Below, piece after piece: positions 51,654-60,186 of a DNA stretch of 64,000 bases. Below the pieces are notes generated by a model. It ran no database searches and was not told the DNA's origin. It saw only the letters and a program-made list of their open reading frames with translations. The stretch is from Rothia aerolata. GTDB taxonomy: Bacteria > Actinomycetota > Actinomycetes > Actinomycetales > Micrococcaceae. A program made the position numbers and the translations under genes. The stretch lies in the NCBI RefSeq assembly GCF_014635585.1, contig NZ_BMDC01000001.1:1216139-1280138 (forward strand), in the 5' to 3' direction. Each line of letters opens with the position of its first letter. Position 1 is the stretch's first letter.

Positions 51654-52784
51654 CTACTCAGGCCGTTGCGCCTTGTGAGGGAAGCCCTCGCACATTCTGA
51701 TGAGCCGGCTATTCGCCTCGTCTTCACCGATACTCACCCGCACGCCCTCGGTGCCGAAAGCCCGCACCGACAGGGCATTTTCCTCGGCGAGCGCGCTAAA
51801 GGCCGGGGTGTGTTCCCCGGTGGCCAGCCAGATAAAGTTTGCCTTGGAGTCGGGAATCCACCAGCCCTGGGCTTCCAGGGCAGTTTTGACGCGCTCGCGC
51901 TCTGCCACCAGATGCTGAACCCGCTGCATCACCTGGTCGCTGTGTTCGATTGAGGCAATAGCCGCCTCCTCCGCCAGGGAGCTGACCGCAAAGGGAGTAG
52001 CACCGACGCGCAGGTGTTCGGTGATTTCGGGGTGGGAGATCGAGTAGCCCACGCGCAACCCCGCCAGCCCCTGCGCCTTGGAGAAGGTGCGCAGGACGAC
52101 GACATTGCGGTAGTCGGGGTAAACGTTGAGTCCGTTGACCGGCGGCTGGGTACCGGCTTCAATTTCGCTTGCCTGACAGAACTCAAAGTAGGCCTCATCG
52201 AGCACCACCAACACGCGAGAGGGCACCTTATTCAGAAAGTCCCGCACCTGAGCCTCGGTGACGGCGGGGCCGGTGGGGTTATTGGGGGTGCAGACCAGAA
52301 TCACCTTGGTGCGCTCGGTAATGGCTTCTGCCATGGCAGCAAGGTTGTGGGAACCATCGGAGTTATTGGGAACCTGCACGCTCTTGGCACCGGCCAGGCC
52401 CACGCAGATGGGGTAGGCCTCAAAGGAGCGCCAGGAGTAAATCACTTCGTCCTGGCTGCCGTCGGGGTTGCCACCGGCAAAGGTGGCAAGAATCTGGGTC
52501 AGTGCCCCCAGGCTTCCGGCGCCGGTCACGATATCTTCGGGGTCAACCCCCAGCTGCTGGCCCAGGGCAGTGCGCAAACGGGTTGCCAGGGAGTCGGGGT
52601 AGCGGTGGGTCTGGTCAAAGTCCCGTAGCACCTGCCGCACCTCATCGACCGGGCCCAGTGGGTTCTCGTTGGAGGAGAGTTTGTACTGGGTCAGCCCCTC
52701 CACCGCAACCGGGGGCTTTCCTGCCGAATACTTGGGGAGCTTCTCAAAAACGGGGCGGGGCTGGGGTTTCTCTGTGTTGCGCAT
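51654..52784 (-). CDS. HisC-like aminotransferase (histidinol-phosphate or aromatic)
   Basis: 376 residues from the ATG at 52784 (MRNTEKP); in-frame ATGs at 52793 and further upstream are alternatives, none with a strong ribosome site. PLP fold type I: YKLSSNENPLGP, VTGAGSLGALTQILATF, VCTPNNPTGPAVTEAQVRDFL, VVLDEAYFEF, and the PLP lysine in RTFSKAQGLAGLRVGYSI. No his genes are adjacent, so a second, aromatic-amino-acid enzyme (Pat type) is as likely as HisC. It is 103 bases upstream of the dehydrogenase operon on the same strand. Confidence 0.88.
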   Translation of the reverse strand: MRNTEKPQPRPVFEKLPKYSAGKPPVAVEGLTQYKLSSNENPLGPVDEVRQVLRDFDQTHRYPDSLATRLRTALGQQLGVDPEDIVTGAGSLGALTQILATFAGGNPDGSQDEVIYSWRSFEAYPICVGLAGAKSVQVPNNSDGSHNLAAMAEAITERTKVILVCTPNNPTGPAVTEAQVRDFLNKVPSRVLVVLDEAYFEFCQASEIEAGTQPPVNGLNVYPDYRNVVVLRTFSKAQGLAGLRVGYSISHPEITEHLRVGATPFAVSSLAEEAAIASIEHSDQVMQRVQHLVAERERVKTALEAQGWWIPDSKANFIWLATGEHTPAFSALAEENALSVRAFGTEGVRVSIGEDEANSRLIRMCEGFPHKAQRPE

Positions 52785-52901
52785 AACGCCCATCTTAGTA
52801 TGCGCGGGGCCTTCTTCCCACACCGCGTTTCACCCAGTGAAGAGACTGGTCAGAAGTTTACTTCCTAAATTTATTTGAATATAAAAATAATTTTACTTTC
52901 G

Positions 52902-52914
52902 TTTTCAATGAAAA
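52902..52914 (+). promoter_or_regulatory. Candidate operator in an A/T-rich promoter
   Basis: TTTTCA-A-TGAAAA is a perfect 6+1+6 palindrome in a strikingly A/T-rich 60-base stretch (52863-52920) before the CPWA-type reductase gene. It resembles Fur/PerR-type boxes in shape but not closely in sequence. An AAGGAGAG stretch follows. No regulator can be named. Confidence 0.35.
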
Positions 52915-52953
52915 TGCTTCATACTGTAAGGAGAGTATTTCCCAAAGACGAAG

Positions 52954-54054
52954 GTGGCAGATACCAAGATGAGCAAGAACACTTCCCCCAACGAGCACTC
53001 CACCAAGGGCGCCTACGTTCACGCAGGTGAGGAATACACCCGCGACACCAACTACATCGAAGACCGCATTGTGGCAGACCCCTCTGCTTTTGCCGATGAC
53101 GCCGAGCGCGACTACTGGCCCGTAGAAGCGAACCGCTACCGCCTGGTTGCCGCCCGCGCCTGTCCCTGGGCAAACCGCACCCTGATTGCGCGCCGTCTTT
53201 TGGGACTTGAAGATGTACTCTCGGTAGGCCTGCCCGGCCCCACCCACGATATTCGCTCCTGGACCTTTGACCTGGACGAGGGCGGCGTTGACCCCGTTCT
53301 GGGTATCGAACGCCTGCAGGAAGCCTACTTTGCTCGCTTCCCCGACTACCCCCGCGGTATCACTGTTCCCGCTATCGTTGATATTGAATCCGGCGCGGTA
53401 GTCACCAACAACTTCCCCCAGATTACCGAGGACTTCTCCAAGGAATGGAAGCAGTTCCACCGCGAAGGCGCACCCGACCTCTGGCCCGCCGAACTCGAAG
53501 ACGAGATGCGCGACGTCATGAAGCGCATCTACACCGAGATCAACAACGGAGTCTACCGCTGCGGCTTTGCCGGTTCTCAGGAGACCTACGAGGCAGCTTT
53601 TGAACGTCTGTGGACGGCGCTGGATTGGGTAGAGGAGCGCCTGTCTACTCGCCGTTACCTGATGGGTGACCACATCACCGAGGCTGACATTCGCCTCTTC
53701 ACCACCCTGGTGCGTTTTGACGCCGTCTACTACAGCCACTTCAAGTGCGGCCGCCAGACCCTGGCCTCCATGCCCAACCTCTGGGGTTATGCCCGCGACC
53801 TCTTCCAGACCCCCGGCTTCGGCGATACCGTAGATTTCCAGCAGATCAAGGAACACTACTACATCGTGCACGAGGACATTAACCCCACTCAGATTGTGCC
53901 CGCGGGCCCGGATCTTTCCGGCTGGCTGACCCCGCACGGCCGCGAGGCTCTGGGTGGCTCCCCCTTCGATGAGGCAGCAGGCGCCACCGCTCCCGGCCCC
54001 GTACGAGAGTCGGAAAAGGTCACCGCGGGTCACAACCCCATGTACCCTGCATAA
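52954..54054 (+). CDS. Glutathionyl-hydroquinone-reductase-like (Xi-class GST) enzyme
   Basis: 366 residues from a GTG at 52954; an ATG at 52969 (MSKNTS) is the main alternative. The active-site cysteine is in ACPWANRTLIARRLLG, typical of Xi-class transferases, and the C-terminal helical domain has YMGDHITEADIRLFTTLVRFDAVYYSHFKC. These enzymes reduce S-thiol adducts of quinones; in actinobacteria that lack glutathione the thiol is probably mycothiol. The A/T-rich promoter suggests stress control. Confidence 0.9.
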   Translation: MADTKMSKNTSPNEHSTKGAYVHAGEEYTRDTNYIEDRIVADPSAFADDAERDYWPVEANRYRLVAARACPWANRTLIARRLLGLEDVLSVGLPGPTHDIRSWTFDLDEGGVDPVLGIERLQEAYFARFPDYPRGITVPAIVDIESGAVVTNNFPQITEDFSKEWKQFHREGAPDLWPAELEDEMRDVMKRIYTEINNGVYRCGFAGSQETYEAAFERLWTALDWVEERLSTRRYLMGDHITEADIRLFTTLVRFDAVYYSHFKCGRQTLASMPNLWGYARDLFQTPGFGDTVDFQQIKEHYYIVHEDINPTQIVPAGPDLSGWLTPHGREALGGSPFDEAAGATAPGPVRESEKVTAGHNPMYPA

Positions 54055-54073
54055 GCTAGCTCCTGGCTACTAG

Positions 54074-55900
54074 CTACTGAGCGGGCTCGGGCGGAATGTA
54101 GGCGAATTCAGCCGCATTTTCTGCCCGGGCCCGCGCGGTTTGAGCATAGAGATAATAGCGGTAGCCGTGGAATGTAGCACCCGGGCTGAGGTATCTCAGA
54201 CTCGGGTGCTCTTCTATGCGCGGGGCAATATAGTCTGTGTAAAAATCGCTGTAGTCAAAATCCTCGGACAGGTCGGGCAAGGCCTGCATGAGCGGATTCT
54301 TGAGTCTGTCTCCGACAGTTTCCACCAGGTCGTAGCCAGCCACCGCCATGCTGGTTTCGGTGTAAAAAGCAATGTCGTCATTGGTGGTAGAAGGTGACCA
54401 GGTGGAGCCCTCAACCAGGTAGGTTTCTGCCTGCTGAAGCGGGTCATTCTCACTCAGCTGACCCTCTGCTCCGCCAGAGGCCTTCAAGGCTTCAACGTAT
54501 TCTGCCGAGCCGTGAGAGCCCCAGAAATCAATGTCTTCAGAGGCTGCCTCAGCCCTGCCGCTTTCGGTGACACCGAAGTAGTCGGTGTCGATATATTCCA
54601 CATTGTCTGCCTGAAAAGGCTCCCGCCCGTTTCCCTGAAGTTTGGGAACCGTATCTCCGCGATCTCTGACCACGGTAATGGGAATGTCGTCTGGCAGGGA
54701 ATCATCGCCCACCGGCGCACCCTGAATATAGGCGCCCTGCAGGTTATATTTTGAGCGCATTTCTGTATTGCTACTTGCATTAGCAACCACGATTCCCCCG
54801 CGACTAAAGCCCGCAAGATAGACGGGCACCCCGGAGTTTTCCAGCCCGAGTTCACGGAGCCCGCGATCCAGTAGCTGTATGTAGGCAGTGCTGTCTTCAA
54901 TCGGGGTGGTGGGATCATGACTGACTTCTTCAAGGTTGCTCCCCACCGAGGCAATTTCCCCCGAGTAGGGAAGAAATTTTTTATCCATGTCGGTACCGGG
55001 CACGTAGACGCGGGCCTCAGAGATATTCCCCTGCTCATCGCGGCTCACTTGAAAATAGATGCCGCCGTATTCAATCACGTCCCCGGCAGCGGCATGTTCG
55101 CGGTCGTTATTCTCAATCAGCTGCCCCACAATATCGAGGTTGTGGGCGTAGTCAAGAGCGGTTTCTGGGTAATCGATTAGCTGCTTTTCTAGGTCAGAGC
55201 GGGCCTGGGCACCGCGAGATGACCGGTCTGCCGAATCGATTTTCTTCACCCGAACGCTATCATCCGCCAGATCCCGGTAAGAGCCCCAGGGTTTGGATAG
55301 GTCAAAGGCAAAATCAGCCAGACCCTCGCGCAGAGAGTCCGGAATTCCTATCTTATCCAGGGCTTTCTTGGCGCGGATTTTGGCGAAGCCCTCACCATTG
55401 AATTTCGTATCTAGGTAGTAGCCAAACCCAAAGAGAGCCTTAGCGGTCAGCTCAGACAGCCAAATATCCCCGGTGTATTCATCGATTTTCTCGCCGATTT
55501 TTCCGTCCGGAGCAGACTGCTCTGCCAGCCAGTAGAAGGCTCCCGGCACCTCCAGCGCCAGCTCGTTCAGCCAGCGGTTGGCAACGTCTTCTGCCTGGGC
55601 ATAGGTCTCAGCCGCGGTTTTCGCGCTGGAGCCCACAGTCATCAGCTCCAGCCCTTGAGCACCGCAAGCCGCTGCCGCCGCAGTCAGCATGCCAGCAGCC
55701 CGGGCGCCTGTGCCGGTAGCTTCAAGGCCCAGCAGGGCCGCCACCTGGGCAGCAAGCGGAGCCAGCCTAGCCCCGATGCTCAGATTTTCTTCACCCAGGG
55801 CCGTCAGGCGCAGCCCCGCCTCCTCTATCGAATCGGTATCTACATACAGGCGCCCGCCGCCCCCGGCAATCGCCAGCTCCCTCTGAGCCACACCCGCCAT
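54074..55900 (-). CDS. Probable type VII-secreted alpha/beta-hydrolase (lipase) effector
   Basis: 608 residues without a signal peptide. The first 120 residues are helical and Ala/Gly-rich like the targeting domain of type VII effectors (DTDSIEEAGLRLTALGEENLSIGARLAPLAAQVAALLG). A middle region leads to a hydrolase domain with the nucleophile elbow YLAGFSRGGIVVAN (S366), an Asp candidate in VVRDRGDTVPKL and a His candidate in DFWGSHGSAEYV. It follows a W-x-G helical gene after 28 bases, the normal effector/partner order. No small immunity gene is seen next to it. Substrate unknown; lipid or phospholipid is likely by family. Confidence 0.7.
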   Translation of the reverse strand: MAGVAQRELAIAGGGGRLYVDTDSIEEAGLRLTALGEENLSIGARLAPLAAQVAALLGLEATGTGARAAGMLTAAAAACGAQGLELMTVGSSAKTAAETYAQAEDVANRWLNELALEVPGAFYWLAEQSAPDGKIGEKIDEYTGDIWLSELTAKALFGFGYYLDTKFNGEGFAKIRAKKALDKIGIPDSLREGLADFAFDLSKPWGSYRDLADDSVRVKKIDSADRSSRGAQARSDLEKQLIDYPETALDYAHNLDIVGQLIENNDREHAAAGDVIEYGGIYFQVSRDEQGNISEARVYVPGTDMDKKFLPYSGEIASVGSNLEEVSHDPTTPIEDSTAYIQLLDRGLRELGLENSGVPVYLAGFSRGGIVVANASSNTEMRSKYNLQGAYIQGAPVGDDSLPDDIPITVVRDRGDTVPKLQGNGREPFQADNVEYIDTDYFGVTESGRAEAASEDIDFWGSHGSAEYVEALKASGGAEGQLSENDPLQQAETYLVEGSTWSPSTTNDDIAFYTETSMAVAGYDLVETVGDRLKNPLMQALPDLSEDFDYSDFYTDYIAPRIEEHPSLRYLSPGATFHGYRYYLYAQTARARAENAAEFAYIPPEPAQ

Positions 55901-55928
55901 GTTTTCTCCCTCTCTCCCTCAGAAACTT

Positions 55929-56462
55929 TTAGGCTAAAACCCGCTTCACCGAGCTGACCAGCGGCTGGCTCATCAGCGAATCCAGCTGCGACTGCGCAAA
56001 CACCACGCTGTGGTCGCGTAAGAGGTCGGTGACGTCGCTGAGTTCGGGTAAGGACGACGCCGCCTGTCTCAGCGCTGAATCTACGGCTCGACCCGCGGCA
56101 GAAATTGACCCCGCCAGGGCATCCAGTTCAGCAGCCAAAGCCTCACCTGCCAGGCGCACGGTCTCGGCGGCATTACTCAGACCCTCGGAACACTGCCCTT
56201 GCCGAAGCTGGCGCTCATGGACCACCAGCCTGAAAGCCTCGGCAGCCTGCCCCTTCCATGGAATTTCTTCGCAGGTTGCAAGCCCCTGCTGGGCAGAGTC
56301 CGACTGGCGGGCCAGCCCCTCTACTTCCCGAGCAAGAGCAAAGGCACGCTCCCGCACCACCTGCCCCAGGCCCACCAGCTCCGAGGCAGCCGCTGCACTG
56401 GCCGCCGTCCCTAATCCAAGACCGGCCACAGCAGACAGCACTTCACCCGCATCAAGACCCAT
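55929..56462 (-). CDS. WXG100-like partner of the hydrolase effector
   Basis: 177 residues, all helical, with W69-K-G71 in EEIPWKGQAAEAFRLVVHERQL between two long helices, the hallmark of WXG100-superfamily proteins. It is longer than the standard 100, with an extra helical tail. It is the first gene of a two-gene operon with the hydrolase; such partners form the secretion-competent dimer or chaperone complex. Three DnaA boxes lie upstream, between it and purB. Confidence 0.75.
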   Translation of the reverse strand: MGLDAGEVLSAVAGLGLGTAASAAAASELVGLGQVVRERAFALAREVEGLARQSDSAQQGLATCEEIPWKGQAAEAFRLVVHERQLRQGQCSEGLSNAAETVRLAGEALAAELDALAGSISAAGRAVDSALRQAASSLPELSDVTDLLRDHSVVFAQSQLDSLMSQPLVSSVKRVLA

Positions 56463-56544
56463 TGCCGCATTCCTTCCTGCGATTCTTGTCCATACCCAAA
56501 ACTATAGAGATTAAAATCAGGCTGTAAATAGCAAAAATATAAAT

Positions 56545-56634
56545 TGTGGATAAAAGAGCATTAAACATCATTAAATCTGGTTATCCACAGGTTTTGAGTG
56601 GAAGATTTGAGCGGAATCCCGGCACTTATCCACA
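56545..56634. promoter_or_regulatory. Second cluster of three perfect DnaA boxes
   Basis: TGTGGATAA at 56545-56553 (minus), TTATCCACA at 56581-56589 and 56626-56634 (plus), all in the 256-base gap between the divergent W-x-G gene and purB. The left part of the gap is very A/T-rich. Same box number and spacing scale as the cluster at 2388-2467, and again beside a WXG100-type gene. No replication gene is near. Confidence 0.8.
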
Positions 56635-56718
56635 GGTTCGCCCGCAACGCCGGGAGTTTTACTCCCCCGTTACGCCGACTTCACCGGCACCGCCGAGCGC
56701 GCGTGTCAAAATAGAAGC

Positions 56719-58149
56719 ATGTCTCATCGTGATAATTGCACTACTCTGCCCAATGGCCGCCACTCCCTTACCGGCGCGGGAATCGCCCTCGGCGCTCTCG
56801 ACGGTCGCTACAAGGCCGCCACCGAACCCCTGGTTGACTACCTCTCCGAAGCAGCCCTTAACCGCGACCGCGTGCACGTGGAGGTTGAATGGTTCATCTA
56901 CCTCTGCGAAAACAAGGTTCTCCCCGGTCTCGAACCGCTCACCGATGAGCAGAAGGCGGGTCTGCGCGCAATCGTCACCGACTTCACCGAGGAGTCGGTG
57001 GCTGAACTGGCAGAAATCGAAGCTGTAACCGTTCACGATGTGAAGGCAGTCGAATACTTCATCGGCAACCGTCTTGAGGGCCTGGGCCTGGCGCGCCTGA
57101 AGCCGCTGGTTCACTTTGGCTGCACCTCCGAAGACATCAACAATCTCTCCTACGCACTGGGCATCAAGGACGCCGTCACTAACGTGTGGCTGCCCGCCGC
57201 CCGCGCGCTCGTCGAGCAGATTAACGAGATGGCAGAGGCCTCCAAGAACGTGCCCATGCTCTCGCGCACCCACGGCCAGCCCGCCACCCCCTCAACCCTG
57301 GGCAAGGAGCTGGCGGTCTTCGCCTACCGCTTGGGCCGCCAGGTCAAGGCTGTAGAATCGGCTGACTACCTGGGCAAAATCAACGGTGCAACCGGCACCT
57401 TCTCAGCCCACTTTGCCGCCGCTCCCCAGGCCGACTGGCTGAAGATTTCCGAAGAATTCGTGACCGGACTGGGCCTGGACTGGAACCCCCTGACCACCCA
57501 GATTGAAAACCACGACTGGCAGGCAGAGCTCTACTCCTCCATCGCCCACTTCAACCAGGTGCTGCACAACCTCTGCACCGACATTTGGAGCTACATCTCC
57601 ATCCGCTTCTTCCGCCAGATTCCGGTGGCGGGGGCAACCGGCTCCTCCACCATGCCGCACAAGGTGAACCCGATTCGCTTTGAGAACGCCGAAGCCAACC
57701 TGGAAATCTCCAACTCCCTACTGAACACCCTGGGCTCCACCCTGATTCAGTCCCGCTGGCAGCGCGACCTCACCGATTCCTCCTCTCAGCGCAACATCGG
57801 CGTGGCTTTCGGCCACTCGGTACTGGCAATCTCTAATGTTGCCAAGGGTCTTGCCCGGCTGGACGTTGCCGAGGACGTTATCTCGGCCGACCTGGACGAG
57901 AACTGGGAGGTTCTTGCCGAGGCCATTCAAATGGTGATGCGCGCCGAGGCCATCGCCGGGGTTGAGGGCATGGACAACCCCTACGAGCGCCTGAAGGAAC
58001 TAACCCGCGGCCACCGCGTGGACGCCGCCCGCCTCAAGGAATTCGTGGCTGAGCTGGGTCTATCTGCCGAGGCTGAAAAGCGCCTTTCAGAGCTCACCCC
58101 GCACACCTACATCGGTATTGCTCCCGAGCTGCTGAAGTTCGCTCGGTAG
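56719..58149 (+). CDS. purB: Adenylosuccinate lyase
   Basis: 476 residues. It cleaves adenylosuccinate to AMP and fumarate and SAICAR to AICAR in purine synthesis. Signature GSSTMPHKVNPIRFENAEAN with the catalytic serine loop, SRTHGQPATPSTLGKELAVF with the catalytic His, and N-terminal GALDGRYKAATEPLVDYLSEAALNRDRVHVEVEW. This is the E. coli-like longer form. CAAAAT ends 7 bases before the ATG with no Shine-Dalgarno site, so the transcript may be leaderless. Confidence 0.96.
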   Translation: MSHRDNCTTLPNGRHSLTGAGIALGALDGRYKAATEPLVDYLSEAALNRDRVHVEVEWFIYLCENKVLPGLEPLTDEQKAGLRAIVTDFTEESVAELAEIEAVTVHDVKAVEYFIGNRLEGLGLARLKPLVHFGCTSEDINNLSYALGIKDAVTNVWLPAARALVEQINEMAEASKNVPMLSRTHGQPATPSTLGKELAVFAYRLGRQVKAVESADYLGKINGATGTFSAHFAAAPQADWLKISEEFVTGLGLDWNPLTTQIENHDWQAELYSSIAHFNQVLHNLCTDIWSYISIRFFRQIPVAGATGSSTMPHKVNPIRFENAEANLEISNSLLNTLGSTLIQSRWQRDLTDSSSQRNIGVAFGHSVLAISNVAKGLARLDVAEDVISADLDENWEVLAEAIQMVMRAEAIAGVEGMDNPYERLKELTRGHRVDAARLKEFVAELGLSAEAEKRLSELTPHTYIGIAPELLKFAR

Positions 58150-58164
58150 TTTGGACTCTTCCTA

Positions 58165-58233
58165 CTCAGGAGCCGGCTTCTGAACAAAAGGCCGTTTATT
58201 TAGCGACTTAATGTTCAGAAGCCGGCTTCTGAG
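58165..58233. repeat. Hairpin repeat family, copy 2 (terminator of purB)
   Basis: CTCAGGAGCCGGCTTCTGAACA from 58165 pairs with TGTTCAGAAGCCGGCTTCTGAG ending at 58233 with one mismatch; the loop has GGCCGTTTATTTAGCGAC. Arms and loop are clearly related to the element at 2884-2954 (shared AGCCGG-TTCTG, GCCGTT, AGCG). It lies 15 bases after purB and probably ends its transcript. Confidence 0.8.
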
Positions 58234-58241
58234 CGGGAAGA

Positions 58242-58247
58242 TACAAT
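58242..58247 (+). promoter_or_regulatory. -10 element for a leaderless transcript
   Basis: TACAAT at 58242-58247, a near-consensus -10, lies 6 bases before the ATG at 58254, too close for a ribosome-binding site. The preceding repeat element occupies the place where a -35 would lie. Confidence 0.5.
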
Positions 58248-58253
58248 GAAGCC

Positions 58254-59192
58254 ATGACCGACCAAGACCGCACCGCTACAGCGCAGAGCTCAAACCCTTC
58301 GCCCGAGGCGAGCCCCGAAGAAACCCAGGAGCCCCTGGCTATTCGTCGCATTAGGTCCCTGCGCAGAAAATTTCCCGAAGAAACTCCCGCCCAGATTGCG
58401 GAGCGAATCGACCAGAAATTTAGCCGCGACTTTGTGCTGGTGGGCGGAGCAGAAACAGGAATCAACCACATGATTCCCGGCGCGCTTAACGCCGCCACCC
58501 GCAACTCCCGCGTTGCTAACCTCACGCGCGCGGCCAGCCAGGCGGGCGTCGTCCAGAATATCTCCGCCTACACGCAGAAAACCGCCCAGGGCGTGAGTAC
58601 CGCCGCACACGTGGGCTCCTCGCAGAGCATTAAGACCTACCTCTTCGCGTTGGCTCTGCTGCACGGTCGGGCGCCGGAGAACGCGGACGACGCGGCGACA
58701 GAGATCTTGGGCGGCGACATCCACGCGCTGCTGCGGACCCTCGATCAGCCCATTGCCCACGAGGAGGGGCAGTCAGGTGTTTCGCCCCTGAACGCGATCG
58801 CTGCGGTGGCGCAGATTGGTGCGCGCAACCCGCAGATGTTCCTGCTGGTCAAGTCGGGGGAACAGCTGATTCGCTCGGGTAGCTCGGTCATGGAAACCAC
58901 CCGAGCCCGCAAGGAATTTGCCGCCGCGCTCATCAAGCAGGCGCACGAGAAGCTGGGCGAGCTACCTGCTGATTTTCCGGACGACGCGCGGCTAGCGCCC
59001 GAGGAGGAACCGCAGGAGCTGGCCCCGGAGCAGGCAAGCGACATCGGCTCAGTGGAGCCCGTTGAAGCAACCAGCGCCGAGGAGCTGAACTCGCTCGCCG
59101 AAAGCAACACCGCCTCTGCCCGGGGCGCCCGCTTTGCGGCCAAGGCATTTATGGCGGGCTCCAAGAAGCTCAGGGGTTGGGGGCAGAAGTAG
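58254..59192 (+). CDS. Hypothetical helical protein, weakly EcsC-like
   Basis: 312 residues. A Ser/Pro/Glu-rich N-terminus of 30 residues precedes RSLRRKFPEETPAQIAERIDQKFSRDFVLVGGAETGINHMIPGALNAATRNS, which recalls the start of EcsC-type proteins (GAATG-P motif). Moderately hydrophobic helices follow, then an acidic, probably disordered region (PEEEPQELAPEQASDIGSVEPVE) and a basic C-terminus KAFMAGSKKLRGWGQK. The partial gene at the right edge of the window is a clearer EcsC-type protein, so a distant relation is possible. Function unknown. Confidence 0.65.
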   Translation: MTDQDRTATAQSSNPSPEASPEETQEPLAIRRIRSLRRKFPEETPAQIAERIDQKFSRDFVLVGGAETGINHMIPGALNAATRNSRVANLTRAASQAGVVQNISAYTQKTAQGVSTAAHVGSSQSIKTYLFALALLHGRAPENADDAATEILGGDIHALLRTLDQPIAHEEGQSGVSPLNAIAAVAQIGARNPQMFLLVKSGEQLIRSGSSVMETTRARKEFAAALIKQAHEKLGELPADFPDDARLAPEEEPQELAPEQASDIGSVEPVEATSAEELNSLAESNTASARGARFAAKAFMAGSKKLRGWGQK

Positions 59193-59285
59193 TTGCGCTG
59201 AGAAGCAATGAAACACATTTTCGCGTAGCCTAGGCCACTGTATACACTGGTGGAGTAAGTCACACCACCATTCCGCGAGGTAGCC

Positions 59286-60083
59286 ATGAGCAGTGAAATT
59301 CCAGATAAGCGATCAGCTATCGACAAGGCTATGGACGTGCTCAACGCCTTTGGCGACCAAGCCTACACGGGAATTGGCGTTACCGAGATTGCCCGCCGCA
59401 CCGGCTTACCCAAGTCAACGGCGTTTCGGGTACTGGCTTCTCTGCAATCTAACGGTGCGGTGGAGCGAGTAGGTGACCACTACCGCCTGGGCAAAATGAT
59501 TCAGGATCTCGCCAACACCGATGAGTCTGACTTTCAACAAACCCTGCGCGATGTGCTCACGCCCTTCCTCGCCGACCTCTACTCCCGTACAAAACAGACC
59601 GTGCATCTGGCGGTTCTCGACGGCAAAGACGTTGTCTATCTCAATAAACTCTACGGCCACATGCACGTGCGCAGCCCCTCCCGCATAGGCGGTCGGGTGC
59701 CCGCCTACTGTACCGCGGTGGGAAAGGTGTTGCTGGCCCACGATTCCCAAGCGATTGAGGAAGTTCTTACCCAGCCCCTACGCGCCTGGACTCCCAATAC
59801 CATCGTTGACCCCGAATCTTTCCGGGCAGAACTCGCTCAGGTTCGTGCCGAGAACCTTGCCTACGACCGCGCCGAAATCTTACGGACCCTCAACTGTGTT
59901 GCCGCCCCAATTCTTGACCGCAACCGCCGCCCGGTTGCAGCTCTCTCGGTCTCGGGGCCAGTGGGTAGGTTTATACCGCAAAATCACGCCACCATGCTGC
60001 GCCAGGTGTGCTTTGAGGCCACGCGAGCGCTCGCTGCCACGATGAATGCCCAGGAGCGCTCTGCTAGCCGTTCCACCCAGTGA
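59286..60083 (+). CDS. IclR-family regulator
   Basis: 265 residues; GAGGT precedes the ATG. N-terminal winged helix: AIDKAMDVLNAFGDQAYTGIGVTEIARRTGLPKSTAFRVLASLQSNGAVERVGDHYRLG. Effector domain: TVHLAVLDGKDVVYLNKLYG, SRIGGRVPAYCTAVGKVLLA, LRAWTPNTIVDPESF and LNCVAAPILDRNRRPVAALSVSGP. It stands 103 bases before mhpD on the same strand and is the natural candidate to control mhpD and mhpFE. The upstream region holds GGTGG/CCACC repeats and TATACA. Confidence 0.93.
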   Translation: MSSEIPDKRSAIDKAMDVLNAFGDQAYTGIGVTEIARRTGLPKSTAFRVLASLQSNGAVERVGDHYRLGKMIQDLANTDESDFQQTLRDVLTPFLADLYSRTKQTVHLAVLDGKDVVYLNKLYGHMHVRSPSRIGGRVPAYCTAVGKVLLAHDSQAIEEVLTQPLRAWTPNTIVDPESFRAELAQVRAENLAYDRAEILRTLNCVAAPILDRNRRPVAALSVSGPVGRFIPQNHATMLRQVCFEATRALAATMNAQERSASRSTQ

Positions 60084-60146
60084 AACCCTCAATCCTTTTC
60101 TTGGGAGTAACCCCGGTAGCGTGAGTCACGGTACCTTTATTCTGCC

Positions 60147-60163
60147 TTCTCACCGTTGAGCAG
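60147..60163 (+). promoter_or_regulatory. Candidate IclR operator in front of mhpD
   Basis: TTCTCACCGTTGAGCAG lies 23 bases before the mhpD start. The identical 17 bases, in the same orientation relative to the gene, precede mhpF at 63113-63097. The centre CTCA-CCGT-TGAG is a short palindrome, as expected for a dimeric regulator. Confidence 0.65.
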
Positions 60164-60186
60164 GCCCCAGAGAAAGCGAGTTAATT

